NCBI RefSeq assembly: GCF_000003815.2
Contig: NC_049995.1
Location: 13,166,062-13,230,061, forward strand
From: Branchiostoma floridae
Taxonomy: Eukaryota > Chordata > Leptocardii > Amphioxiformes > Branchiostomatidae
DNA: 64,000 bases
Direction of reading: 5' to 3'
In this document: in pieces, positions 48,771-59,245 of the stretch
How positions within the stretch are numbered: the first letter of the stretch is position 1
Layout of the letters: each line of letters begins with the position of its first letter
Notes under the pieces: model-generated
Told to the model about the DNA's origin: nothing
The model's database searches: none
What the model saw: the letters and a program-made list of their open reading frames with translations, nothing else
Translations under genes and position numbers: made by a program

Positions 48771-49322
48771 GAATACGGGGCAGTTATAGCCATGTGTTTG
48801 TTTATCAGCAACATGGCATAACTTCCCCGTACTCTTATTGGACGACTTATCAACAGTGATGTATTTATCATATAGTTTGCTATAGGCATAATGAAAACAT
48901 AGTACAAAATGTATATGTAATATGTGGCTGCCGAGGTTATGATATTGATACGAGGTAGTTATACTCATGTGTTTGTTCAACAACATGGTATAGCTTCCCC
49001 GTAACATTATTGGACCTACTAACAGCAACGTTTCAAGAGTAGTAACATGGCCTGAAGGACGATTTGGAGCATCTTGTATGTTGAACATATGTTCATTAGT
49101 CGGGTTATAGGGATATATATGGAGAGAGATGGTTTAGAGGTGCATAGTGTCTCCTCTTAAACACAATATTTTTATGATAGCACACAATCTAGAGGACTAT
49201 TCCCGGCCCTGCGACTTATAGGCAGGATTACGATCAACTATGTGTTGTGTACGCCACAGCATCCTTCCACCTAGTCCCAGGTCCTACTGCGTTTACGGGG
49301 AATCACAGAGAGAGAGAGGGAG

Positions 49323-49353
<31 letters not shown>

Positions 49354-49516
49354 TAGAGAGAGAGAATGAGAGTGAGAGACAGAGAGGGAGAGAGAGAGAG
49401 AGATTGCTGAAAGCTGAGTCTAAGACTCCACCTAGTTCCGGGTCTTAGTGTGTTTGCGGGGGAATCACATCATGTCTACACTTGGTACATGGTGTGGCTT
49501 CCCCGTAAACTCATGG
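48771..49516 (+). ncRNA. Hairpins B (48771-48841), B' (48947-49012), truncated C (49289-49303) and C (49450-49516)
   Basis: The truncated C retains only the first half of its 5' arm before running into a (GAGA)n tract (49307-49402). A complete C follows the tract. Confidence 0.5.
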
Positions 49517-49649
49517 GACCTGTCAGCAACGATGTCAACAGTAAACGAATATTTTATGATACAATATGGCGATAGTGGTAGAGAAGAGAAGACAAAGGAT
49601 ACCGTGGATTTGATAATACCTTGGGAATCGAAAATTTATAGTTTCTCTA

Positions 49650-49952
49650 GGTTCACACGTAGTGCCGGGGTAACTAAAACTCTGAGTTCTCTCAGCTTCA
49701 GAGTTTTGGTACCCCGGCTCTATGTGGAACCACGAGCCAGCAGATAAAGATAAGCATATGTAACAGTTTTTCTTTAATTGCAATAAATAGTTTTAAGGAT
49801 ATAGATTTAAGACAAATTTCTTTACTGTTTGATCGATTTGTCCTGGCCGTATTTTGTTTCTATAGGTTCACATGTGTTGCCGGGGTAACAAAAACTCTGA
49901 GTTCTCTCTGCTTCAGAGTTGTGTTGACCTGGCTCTATATGTATAGAACCGC
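49650..49952 (+). ncRNA. Two family A hairpins (49650-49732, 49865-49952)
   Basis: Duplicate of the pair at 35465 and 35680, including the decayed second unit. Confidence 0.5.
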
Positions 49953-50250
49953 GTACCTGTAGATAACTAAAGGAAATATGTCGTCACTGACTGCCGTGTT
50001 TATAAACTTCGCTAGGTGGTGATCATTAGCCACAACACCATAAAGGTTTTTTTTTCAGATTTACAGAAAATAGGATAAATCAATAAATAATTATAAAAAC
50101 AATAGGATAAACCACGAGCTACAATAGAGTAGACCAAAATGGAAAAGAATAGAACAGAATAGAATAGAACAGATAAAAGGGAATAGAAAATAATAAATTT
50201 GGCTATTTTCGATATACTGCTATTTATGTTCAGAATGTCTCATCCTTGGT

Positions 50251-50976
50251 CACTATAGTGTGCTGAGGAAATCGAGTTTATGTGTTCAGTTGTCCCCACA
50301 TAGACTCGTCTCCTCAGCTCACTATGGGGACCAACTTTCAACGTGTTTCGGATATGGAGTAGAAAGGAAGAGAATGCTGTACCACACAAACTTATATGAT
50401 GGAGTAGAATGTTACATATTGATAGATGTTATAAGCTAAATTGTACTCCCTGATTTTGTCACTGATGAAAAATGAATGAATGAAAAATTAACGGCAAGCT
50501 TTTCTGTAGAATCGTTTCCTGTATAACATGTTGATTGAAAAGAAAGCGACAGTAACTTTGGTTGGGGAGGAAATGTTCAGAAAGCGTATCACTTATACAC
50601 TGGGTTATATATGGTTATACAGGGTAGGTATATTTCTGTGTTAATACATATGGGTTCCCCGTACTCATTTTGGACAGGATATAAACAAATTTGGATTGAC
50701 ATATCGCCTAACTGGACCAGATATCAGCCTGGGTCCTGATAAGAATACGGGGCAGTTATAGCCATGTGTTTGTTTATCAGCAACATGGCAGAGCTTCCCC
50801 GTACTCTTATTGGACCAGTTTTCAACAGGAGTGCCTTTATTGTACAGTTCAGCAGCGGTCGATTTTAAACATGGTATGATTGGTATGGTACCGTCAAGGT
50901 AATAATAATGATACGGGGCAGTTATACTCATGTGTTTGTTATACAACATGGTATAGCTTTCCCGTAACATTATTGG
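50251..50976 (+). ncRNA. Hairpins D copy 5 (50251-50329), B (50743-50813) and B' (50910-50976)
   Basis: D carries one 3'-arm change (CTCGTCTCC) opposite a G, which can still form a wobble pair. B has GCAGAGCTTCCCC in its 3' arm, weaker than usual. Confidence 0.5.
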
Positions 50977-50987
50977 ACCTACTAGCC

Positions 50988-51112
50988 CTAGAGAGAGACA
51001 GAGAGAGAAAGAGAGAGAGACAGAGAGGGGGGGGGGGGGGAGAGAGACAGAGAGAGACAGAGACAGAGAGAGAGACAGAGAGAGAGAGAGAGGGAGAGAC
51101 AGAGAGAGACAT

Positions 51113-51143
<31 letters not shown>

Positions 51144-51192
51144 CAGAGAGGGAGGGAGGCACAGATAGAGAGAGAGAGAGAGACAGAGAGAT
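50988..51192. repeat. (GAGA)n-rich tract with a poly-G run
   Basis: Purine simple repeat matching that at 36793, with a longer G run. The frames through it are artefacts. Confidence 0.95.
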
Positions 51193-51300
51193 GCGCCTGC
51201 TTCTAGCCAAGCACAAAACAAACCCTCGGCCATGCGACTCACAAGCAGGGTTGCTATCAAATAAGCCACAGCATCCTCCCACCTGGTTCCAGGTCCTACT

Positions 51301-51366
51301 GTGTTTGCGGGGGAATCACGCCATGTCTTCACTTGGTGCATGGTGTGGCTTCCCCGTAACCTCATA
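51301..51366 (+). ncRNA. Foldback hairpin, family C
   Basis: Standard arms; duplicate of the unit at 37135 with a 2-nt shorter loop. Confidence 0.5.
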
Positions 51367-51424
51367 TGGCCTGTCAGCACCATTGCCAAGATGATTTACT
51401 ATATTATGATGGTATCTTCACCTC

Positions 51425-51653
51425 ATGTGAAGTCTGTGTGTGGCAACGGCTAGAGCGTTGGAGTCGGATTCAGTAGGTCTCGAGTTCGATACTCGCCATT
51501 CCCCGACCTTGTGCCATTGGGAAAGGCACTTTACAAGATATACCCACCATGGCGGTGGAGTGACGCCCAACGAGCCTCACGGTTAATCACATGGTCAAAA
51601 AGGGTGCCAAATCACCTACGGATTTGGTGCACCAGTGTGCCATCATCTGATGA
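51425..51653 (+). mobile_element. tRNA-derived SINE, second family, copy 2
   Basis: Nearly identical to 37263-37493, in the same setting between a C and a diverged A hairpin. Confidence 0.65.
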
Positions 51654-51680
51654 CGTTCGTTTATTTTCTGTGTTTCTCTA

Positions 51681-52000
51681 GGTCCACATGTGAAGCCAGG
51701 GTGGCACAGCTCCGACATATGACAGGTTCAGAGTTGGTCTCCCTCGCTGCATATGGGACCACCTAAAGGCAAATTAAGAAATCTATGATTCAAGGCAATT
51801 TTGAGAGGATTACAGACCCGGCAACTGCACACTTAACATGTAACAGCGGATTTTGTTTATAGTTTCCATTTATCCCCGGAAACTGTACATTTAACACGTA
51901 ACAACAGCTTTTTAGTTTCCATATGTAGACCTGGGGCAATTGAGGTAACGAGATTCTTCTTAGGCCACTTCGTCAAAGCCTTATGTCTGTGGGGACCATG
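51681..52000 (+). ncRNA. Diverged A hairpin (51681-51762) and a broken E hairpin (51919-52000)
   Basis: The E unit lacks about 11 nt of the 3' arm after CTTAT compared with 37758, so its upper stem cannot close normally. Confidence 0.4.
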
Positions 52001-52109
52001 ATCACACTTTAGAATAACCCATACATTACTCTTTATCGAACCAGTTACCAGTAATGTTGTGATAATTATATCGCCCAGCTAGAGCAGATATCAGCCTGGG
52101 TCCTGATGA

Positions 52110-52697
52110 GAATACGGGGCAGTTATAGCCATGTGTTTGTTTATCAGCAACATGGCATAACTTCCCCGTACTCTTATTGGGCGACTTATCAACAGTGATG
52201 TATTTATCATATAGTTTGCTATAGGCATAATGAAAACATAGTACAAAATGTATATGTTATATGTATCTGTCGAGGGTATGATATTGATACGAGGTAGTTA
52301 TACTCATGTGTTTGTTCAACAACATGGTATAGCTTCCCCGTAACATTATTTGACCTACTAACAGCAACGTTTCAAGAGTAGTAACATGGCCTGAAGGACG
52401 ATTTGGAGTATCTCGTATGTTGAACATATGTTCTTTAGTTGGGTTATAGGGATATATACGGAGAGAGATGGTTTATAGGTGCATAGTGTCTCCTCTTAAA
52501 CACAATATTTTTGTGATAGTACACAATCTAGAGGACTATCGAAGTATCCCCGGCCTTGTGACTCATAAGCAGGATTACTATTAACTATGTATACTTCTCA
52601 GCATCCTCCCACCTGGTTCCGGGTCTTCCTGTGTTTGCGGGGGAATCACATCATGTCTACACTTGGTACATGGTGTGGCTTCCCCGTAACCTCAGGG
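52110..52697 (+). ncRNA. Hairpins B (52110-52180), B' (52286-52350) and C (52631-52697)
   Basis: The left flank matches the 34.7-35.3 kb block and the right flank of C matches the 39.7-39.9 kb block, so C sits at a chimeric junction. Confidence 0.5.
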
Positions 52698-52847
52698 GAC
52701 CTGCCAGCATCGATGGCATGCAAGAGTAAATAAATATTTCATGATACAATGGAGATGGTGTGGAGAAGAAAGGAAAAGCAAAAAAAATGATAATACCTTA
52801 TGAGGATTCGAAACAAGCTAATTTATTAAGTTAAATTAGTTTCCCTA

Positions 52848-54449
52848 GGTTCACATGTGGAGCCGGGGCAACTAAAACTCTGAGTTCTCTCTACTTCTGA
52901 GTTTTGTTTCCCCGGCTCTCTGTGGGACCACATATCTACACAAAAATAAGATAAGATATACATTGTATCTTCGGCAGCTTCTTTCTTAATTACGATGAAT
53001 GGTACTTTTGCCTACTTTCTTATTGTTTTGCCTAGGTTCACATATTTTGCCGGGGCAATCAAATCTCTGCTTTTTTTAGTTTTTACTATTATAGCCCCGG
53101 TTCTATATATTGGACCAGGTGTCTGCAAATCAAAGCAAAGATAGTTACGGCATTTTCTTTCTTATTTTTTAATACATTTTCCCTAGGTTCACATATAGTG
53201 CCGGGGAAACAAAAACTCTGAGTTCCTCTACTTCAGAGTTTTGTTACCCCGGCTCTCTGTGGGACCAGGTGTCAGCAAATAAAATGAGCTATATCTTCGG
53301 TAGCGTTTTTTATATTTACGATGAATGGTACTTTTGGCTTCTTTTTTATTGTACTGTTTAAGTTCATTTCTATTAGCTTTAAGATTATTATCGCTCGAGC
53401 GCTCAAGCTCTTTATGGGACTACTTGTCAGCAAATCAGAGGGAAGATATCTACGGCATTTTTTGTCTCAATTAGAATTGTGTAATTTTATATATTTTAAA
53501 AATATTTTTCCTATGTTCACCTTTTTAAATAGGTTCACATGTACTGCCGGGGTAACCAAAGCTCTGACTTCTGAGTTTTGTTACCCCGGCTCTCTGTGGG
53601 ACCACATATCTACACAAAAATAAGATGTATCTTCGGCAGCTTCTTTCTTAATTACGATGAATGGTACTTTTGCCTACTTTCTTATTGTTATGTCTAGGTT
53701 CACATATTTTGCCGAAGCAATCAAATCTCTGATTTTTTTTAGTTTTGACTATTATCACCCCGGCTCTATATGTTGGACCAGGTGTCTGCAAATCAAATTA
53801 AAGATATTTACGGCATTTTCTTTATCGATATCATTTATCAATATATTTTCCCTAGGTTCACATATAGTGCCGGGGAAACAAAAACTCTGAGTTCCTCTAC
53901 TTCAGAGTTTTGTTGCCCAGGCTCTCTTTGGGACCACGTGTCAGCAAATAACATGATATATATATCTTCAGCAGCTTCTTTCTTATTGACGATGAATGGT
54001 ACTTTCTACTTTTTTTATTGTTTTGTTTAGGTTCTATGTTGCGCCGGAAAAGTGAATACTCTCATTTTTTAGCTTTAGACTATTATCACCTCGGCTCTAT
54101 ATTCGACCAGGTGTCAGCAAATCGATCAAAGCAACTTTTTGATTGAAATAATCTTTTGTTATTTCCCTAGGTTCACATGTGGTGCCGGGGAAACAAAAAC
54201 TCTGAGTTCTGCCAGCTTCAGAGTTTTGTTACCCCGGCTCTCTGTGGGACCACATGTCAGCAAATAAAAATATGTATATGTAAGACAAATAGTTTTAAGG
54301 ATATAGATTTAAGACAAATTTCTTGACTGTTAAATCGATTTGTCATGGCCGTATTTTGTTTGTCTAGGTTCACATATAGTGCCGGGGCAACTAAAACTCT
54401 GAGTTCTCTCTGCTTTAGAGTTTTTTTACCCCGGCTCTGTATGGAACCG
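52848..54449 (+). ncRNA. Ten family A hairpins
   Basis: Units start at 52848, 53035, 53186, 53360, 53532, 53698, 53855, 54030, 54170 and 54367. Order and subtypes follow the 39.9-41.2 kb array, then the 44.8-45.1 kb array. The unit at 53532 has lost about 10 nt of loop. Confidence 0.55.
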
Positions 54450-54751
54450 CGTACCTGCAGATAACTGAAGGAAATATGTCGTCCCTGACTGCCGTGTTTA
54501 CAAACTCCGCTAGGTGGCAGTCATTAACCACAGCACCCCAAATGTGTCAGATTTACAGAAAATAGGATTAACCAATAAATGATAATAAACCAATAGGAAA
54601 AACCACGAGCTACAATAGAATAGAATACATAGTAAAAGGACAGAACAGAATAGATAAAAAGGAACAGAAAGGAACAAATTTTTCATTTCATGATGAAGAA
54701 AGGGATCATTTGATATATTGCTATATATGTCTAACATGTCTTATCTTGGTC

Positions 54752-54830
54752 CACTATAGTGTGCTGAGGAAATCGAGTTTATGTGTTCAGTTGTCCCCAC
54801 ATAGACTCGTTTCCTCAGCTCACTATGGGG
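54752..54830 (+). ncRNA. Foldback hairpin, family D copy 6
   Basis: Identical arms; loop subtype TTCAGTTGTCCCC. Confidence 0.55.
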
Positions 54831-55017
54831 GTCTTACTTCCAACGTGTTTGGAAAATGGAGTAGAAAGGAAGAGAATGCTGTACCCGATACAAACTTATA
54901 TGATAAAGTAAAATATTACACATTGATAGATGTTATAAGCTAAATTGTACTCGCTGATTTTGTCACTGATGGAAAATGAATGAATGAAAAATTAACGGCA
55001 AGCTTTTCTGTAGATAA

Positions 55018-55304
55018 CCGGTGCAATGGCATAGTGGGTAGAGTGTTCGCCTTGCATTCGGTAGGTCGTGAGTTCGATCCCCGGCCGAGTCATACCAGAC
55101 TTTAAAAATGGTACATGCTGCTTTCTCTGCTTAGCACTCAGCATTCGAGAAAGAGTATGGAAGTTGAACACACACCACTACCAGTGGACTAGCCCCCTGC
55201 TGTAGTGATTGCTTTGTGTGGCCCAAGGGCTACTGAAACGAAGATGGGCACCGCCCTATGCGCCATCAGGCGCGGGAAGGACTTTAACTTTAACTAACTT
55301 TTCT
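55018..55304 (+). mobile_element. tRNA-derived SINE, copy 2, with target-site duplication
   Basis: The body matches 26286-26582. 'CTTTTCTGTAGA' stands on both sides (about 55005 and 55302). The paralogous blocks at about 36308 and 50500 have this site once and empty, so the boundaries and the duplication can be read directly. Confidence 0.8.
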
Positions 55305-55541
55305 GTAGAATCATTTCCTGTGTAACATGTTGATTGAAAAGAAAGCGACAGTAACTTTAGTTGGGGAGGAAATGTTCAGAAAGCGTATCACTTATACACT
55401 GGGTTATATATGGTTATACAGGGTAGGTATATTTCTGTGTTAATACATATGGGTTCCCCGTACTCATTTTGGACAGGATATAAACAAATTTTGATTGACA
55501 TATCGCCTAACTGGACCAGATATCAGACTGTGTCATGATAA

Positions 55542-55993
55542 GAATACGGGGCAGTTATAGCCATGTGTTTGTTTATCAACATGGCATAACTTCCCCGTAC
55601 TCTTATTGGGCGAATTATCAACAGTGGCCAACTTATCACATAGTTTGTCGAGGTTGTGATAATGATACGGGAAAGTTATACTCATGTGTTTGTTCAACGA
55701 CATGGTATAGCTTTCCCGTAACATTATTGGACCTGATACAAGCAATATTGGCCTATTGGCAGGGTATGCCAAGAGAGAGAGAGAGAGAGGTGCGTCTTTC
55801 CGCCCGCCAAACAGATCTTAAGAATAGCATCCTATCTGAGGGCCCTTCGCCACATGAATGGACGGAGAGAGTACATGTACCTTTTGGCACTGTGCCTCAT
55901 CATCCCCCACCTGGTTCCGGGTCCTACTGTGTTTGCGGGGGAATCACATCATGTCTCGCTTTATACATGGTGTGGCTTCCCCGTAACCTCATG
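55542..55993 (+). ncRNA. Hairpins B (55542-55609), B' (55664-55729) and C (55929-55993)
   Basis: The B' unit has GATACGGGAAAG paired with CTTTCCCGTA, a changed but still paired lower stem. The C loop is shortened. Confidence 0.5.
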
Positions 55994-56129
55994 GGACCTG
56001 TCAGCATCAATGTCCAGATGAAAAATATATCAGATGGTGTTTTTGATGCAGCCATAGACAGATATGTGTATGCATCAACAACCTGCAAACTTAAACTTTC
56101 TTCTACTATAGTGGTTCAATTATTTCTTA

Positions 56130-56446
56130 GGTTCACATGTGGTGCCGGGGTAACTAAAACTCTGAGTTCTATTTGCATCAGAGTTTTGTTACCTTGGCTC
56201 CGTATGGGACCACGTGTCTGCAGGTAAAAGGAAACATTTTAACGACGGCTCCTTTTTTGAGACGGCTCCTTTTTTTATTAAGTTATTAAGATAAAAGGTA
56301 CTTTCGCCAATAGGATTAGAGTATCCATATTGATTCAAGACAGATCAGTTTATTGCTTCCATAGGTTTCAATGTGAAGCCGAGGTAATTAAAACTCTGAG
56401 TTCTCTCTACGTCAGAGTTTTGTTACCCGGCTCTATGTGGAACCAA
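56130..56446 (+). ncRNA. Last two family A hairpins (56130-56213, 56364-56446)
   Basis: The second has AGCCGAGGTAATT facing GTTACCCGGCT, with one pair deleted. They end the A series. Confidence 0.5.
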
Positions 56447-56789
56447 TTTCCTGCAATTAAAACAAATCTACGGCACTTTTGTTTTTGATTAGTTAGTTAA
56501 AGTCTAGAAACTCAAAATGCCCCTTTGTTGTTTATTTAACAATTTAAAGATACTTATGATTTTTCACCACGGGTTGGTTCACAGGTAAGGATTAGTACTG
56601 GGACAATTCAAACTGATTACGTTTCCTCGAATATCTATATTACTCTAGACAAATGATAATTAGAGGACACATTTACATTAATGGACATTCAGGCCATCAC
56701 AGCCCTCTATCTCTTTCTACCTAATCCCAAACCTCTAAGAGAACAGAACAAATAAGGTTTTTGAGTAGTTTTTTTTTTCTTCCGTGGGC

Positions 56790-56868
56790 CCTGTGAAGAT
56801 CTGGGGCGGCTAAGGTTATGAGTATTTTTGAAACGTCATAGCCTTCCCGCCTCAGATATTTACATGGT
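56790..56868 (+). ncRNA. Foldback hairpin, outlying family E member
   Basis: 'CTGGGGCGGCTAAGG' faces 'CCTTCCCGCCTCAGA'. Compared with the other E units the middle of both arms has changed from A/T to G/C, keeping the pairs. Confidence 0.5.
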
Positions 56869-57650
56869 CGTCTTCCAGCTAAATCAAAATGCCCAATACA
56901 AACGGCTATGCGTGCATGATGAAAAAAAATCGACTTAAACATGTCTATCGGTAAAATTGGCTTACAAAAGAAAAAAAAAGCACGGATGGCATTATGCCAC
57001 CAATTTATTACTAGTCTTAATCTTAATAAAGGTAGACATTATTGTTTCTCTAAGTAGTGTTAATGAGATACGTGTAATAACGCATACTTTCTTTATAAAA
57101 TGCGATTTTTCAGGGTGCCGTCACTGCCTGCCGTACTCACACACGCCGCTAGGCGGCAGCCATTAGCAATGCGGACCGGATCTTTCTTTGCAAGCTAAGA
57201 CCTCACCTGAACAAACAAACCTGATCTTGATTAATGATATCTTTCTTAATGATGCTTTATTAGTTGCATAATTAAGATATGATTAGATATACAATCTTTT
57301 TGGACCCCATTGTTGATGTTGTTTGCTATTCGTGTTATTGAACTACTGTTGCTCATAATCTAAGAGGTTTTATGTTTTCAGTTTTAGCATAAAGTCAACG
57401 TGATATATAATATCACGTTTTTTGTTGCAAAGTATTTGTGTTATACGAAAAGCGTCCCTAATGGGCGTTGTGGAATGAAATTTCTTCTGAAAGGATAACA
57501 CTTCAGTACCATGGCTAATAACAACAACAACAGGGGTATTGTATTGTGGATGCGACTGTCATGCGAGGATTGGGTTACAGTCCCACAATCGACGCTGTCA
57601 ACCGCCCTAACTTCAGGGAGAGAGTGCTACCATCATCTGGAAAGGTGGAA
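56869..57650. other. No gene seen
   Basis: AT-rich. A GC-rich fragment at about 57115-57175 ('CGCCGCTAGGCGGCAGCCAT') is an outlying copy of a 'CTCCGCT.GGTGGCAGCCATT' segment that recurs through the hairpin region (33030, 34360, 35820, 38790, 43205, 48385, 54510). Confidence 0.5.
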
Positions 57651-57656
57651 GGATGC

Positions 57657-57657
57657 A

Positions 57658-57729
<72 letters not shown>

Positions 57730-57730
57730 G

Positions 57731-57769
<39 letters not shown>

Positions 57770-57770
57770 G
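57657..57770. repeat. (TAC)n microsatellite
   Basis: About 37 trinucleotide copies with one GAC interruption. Open frames of Tyr, Thr, Leu or Val runs are artefacts. Confidence 0.95.
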
Positions 57771-59051
57771 TGTTGAATAATGACAATAGTGAAATGATTA
57801 TCAAGAAGGACACCACGTGCTCACATAGACCATGGATAAGCTGTCTAATATTTCAATTGGAAACAATTGGGTATTTGTCTTGTCAATGTGCAGCTTTGAT
57901 ATATAATACATGTGAAGACGTGCTTACAGATATAAAACTGTGCTGTGGGAGTATGATGCAGAAAGACAGGTAGATATACTTAAGTAATCATTCCAATGTA
58001 TTCACATGCCAGTTGATATTGCTTCGATTTTTTATCATATCCATTAATTGTCTGATCAGAAATGAATATATTGCGATCATGTAATCGGCACTGGATGATC
58101 TGCTTGGATATTTGTACTGCAAACAAGGTCACACACGTGTTATCGGTATGCAGCTTTTAAGAATATTTATTATATGAAGACGAGTTTTCAGATATACATC
58201 AAGAATACAAGTAGTCTTACGGACGATTTTTACTTACATATGAACTGAATCTAAAAATTCGGAATGATAATGTTCACATGCGCTCATTCAACATGTTTAT
58301 CTGCTGATATTATTCTGTTGATATATATCATTGATAATGTGCAGTATGCTGAATGTTACTTTAGTATAGTATAGTGCTACATATTATATATATTGGCAGC
58401 TCTCAAAAGGCTGTGTTTCTAGCTATAACACTTAATCATGTGTTTCTTACCTTCTCTAGAATTTTAAACATCTGATGCAATGCAATATAGATATATGAAA
58501 AATTGTAGTCTCTGATTATGTAATGAATATTGATTGAATAAATGTATTATTGTAGCAACCATTTTTGTACTATTGTATTAAACAGAATTGACGTCTCATT
58601 ACTATGTGAAATATATATATATAGAAATGAAAACAGACAACTTCATAAAATTCTAAATCACCAAACAAGTGCTTGAACCTTTTCACAAGGTGTAAAAATA
58701 AAACGGTGCTATATTTCAACCACTAAAATATAACATGCCAATACCTACTTTATGTTTGAGGGAAAACGTTCTGATAGCACAAAGCATTCAATAACTTGCT
58801 GTCACCTTGTTATAACTTGGCCATGGATCACAAACTGCCTTTGCATTCACTCACCTCTTTGTAAATGAGGCTGGATTGAGATAATAAGCATATTTGTATA
58901 GCTTTGGAGCAATCCTACTCACAACGAAGAAGAGAACAGTCAGACAGTAAAAAAAACAACCGAACATAACAGTCAAACAGCCAACTGAACACAACAATCA
59001 AGTTAACAAACAAACAACTAGAGAAATTAGGAAAAACCCAAAAGCTCCAGA
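57771..59051. other. No gene seen; possible 3' flank of the kinase gene
   Basis: AT-rich. The minus-strand gene to the right would transcribe into this stretch. I see no nearby canonical AATAAA on the minus strand; one candidate (TTTATT on the plus strand) lies near 58168, about 1 kb past the stop. Confidence 0.4.
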
Positions 59052-59135
59052 GTAGCCTGTGTTTACACACAAGCTCTCGCTGGCTGGCGGCAATTGTAGG
59101 GCCGGCCGCTAGGGGCGTGATTTTAGTCAGGCTAC
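59052..59135. mobile_element. Small inverted-repeat element in the kinase 3' UTR region
   Basis: 'GTAGCCTG' (59052-59059) and 'CAGGCTAC' (59128-59135) are inverted termini around a GC-rich 68-bp centre. It lies 36 bp past the kinase stop codon, so it is probably in the 3' UTR. Confidence 0.4.
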
Positions 59136-59170
59136 ACGGCAGAGGTGCCGAAGTCATCCCAGGTGCCTAG

Positions 59171-59245
59171 TTAGTACTTCTCGTCCGAGGCGGTTTGCAG
59201 ACTTGTGTAGGTGTTCTCGTCCAGACTAGCCAGGTTGATGTAGTC
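59171..59245 (-). CDS. RTK exon: C-terminal tail with ITAM-like motif and stop
   Basis: Encodes 24 residues and TAA. With the acidic end of the previous exon it reads ED-D-YINL-x7-YTSL, which fits the ITAM consensus (acidic residue, YxxL, 6-8 residues, YxxL). The protein ends in Lys-Tyr. Confidence 0.92.
   Translation of the reverse strand, partial: DYINLASLDENTYTSLQTASDEKY

Noticed and set aside
38112-56227. Recurrent peptide like 'GAGVTKTLSS..RVLLPRL' in plus-strand frames, which might suggest a repeated exon family
   Set aside because: It is the translation of the family A hairpin. Conservation follows base pairing, indels between copies break the frame, and flanks carry stops, so it is not a protein.
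28300-56450. CRISPR-like array because of regularly spaced palindromic repeats
   Set aside because: Spacing is irregular (150-1000 bp), repeats are 80-90 bp and diverged, and the DNA is clearly animal.
57511-57973. Poly-Tyr, poly-Thr, poly-Leu and poly-Val frames
   Set aside because: Produced by the (TAC)n microsatellite, open in every frame.
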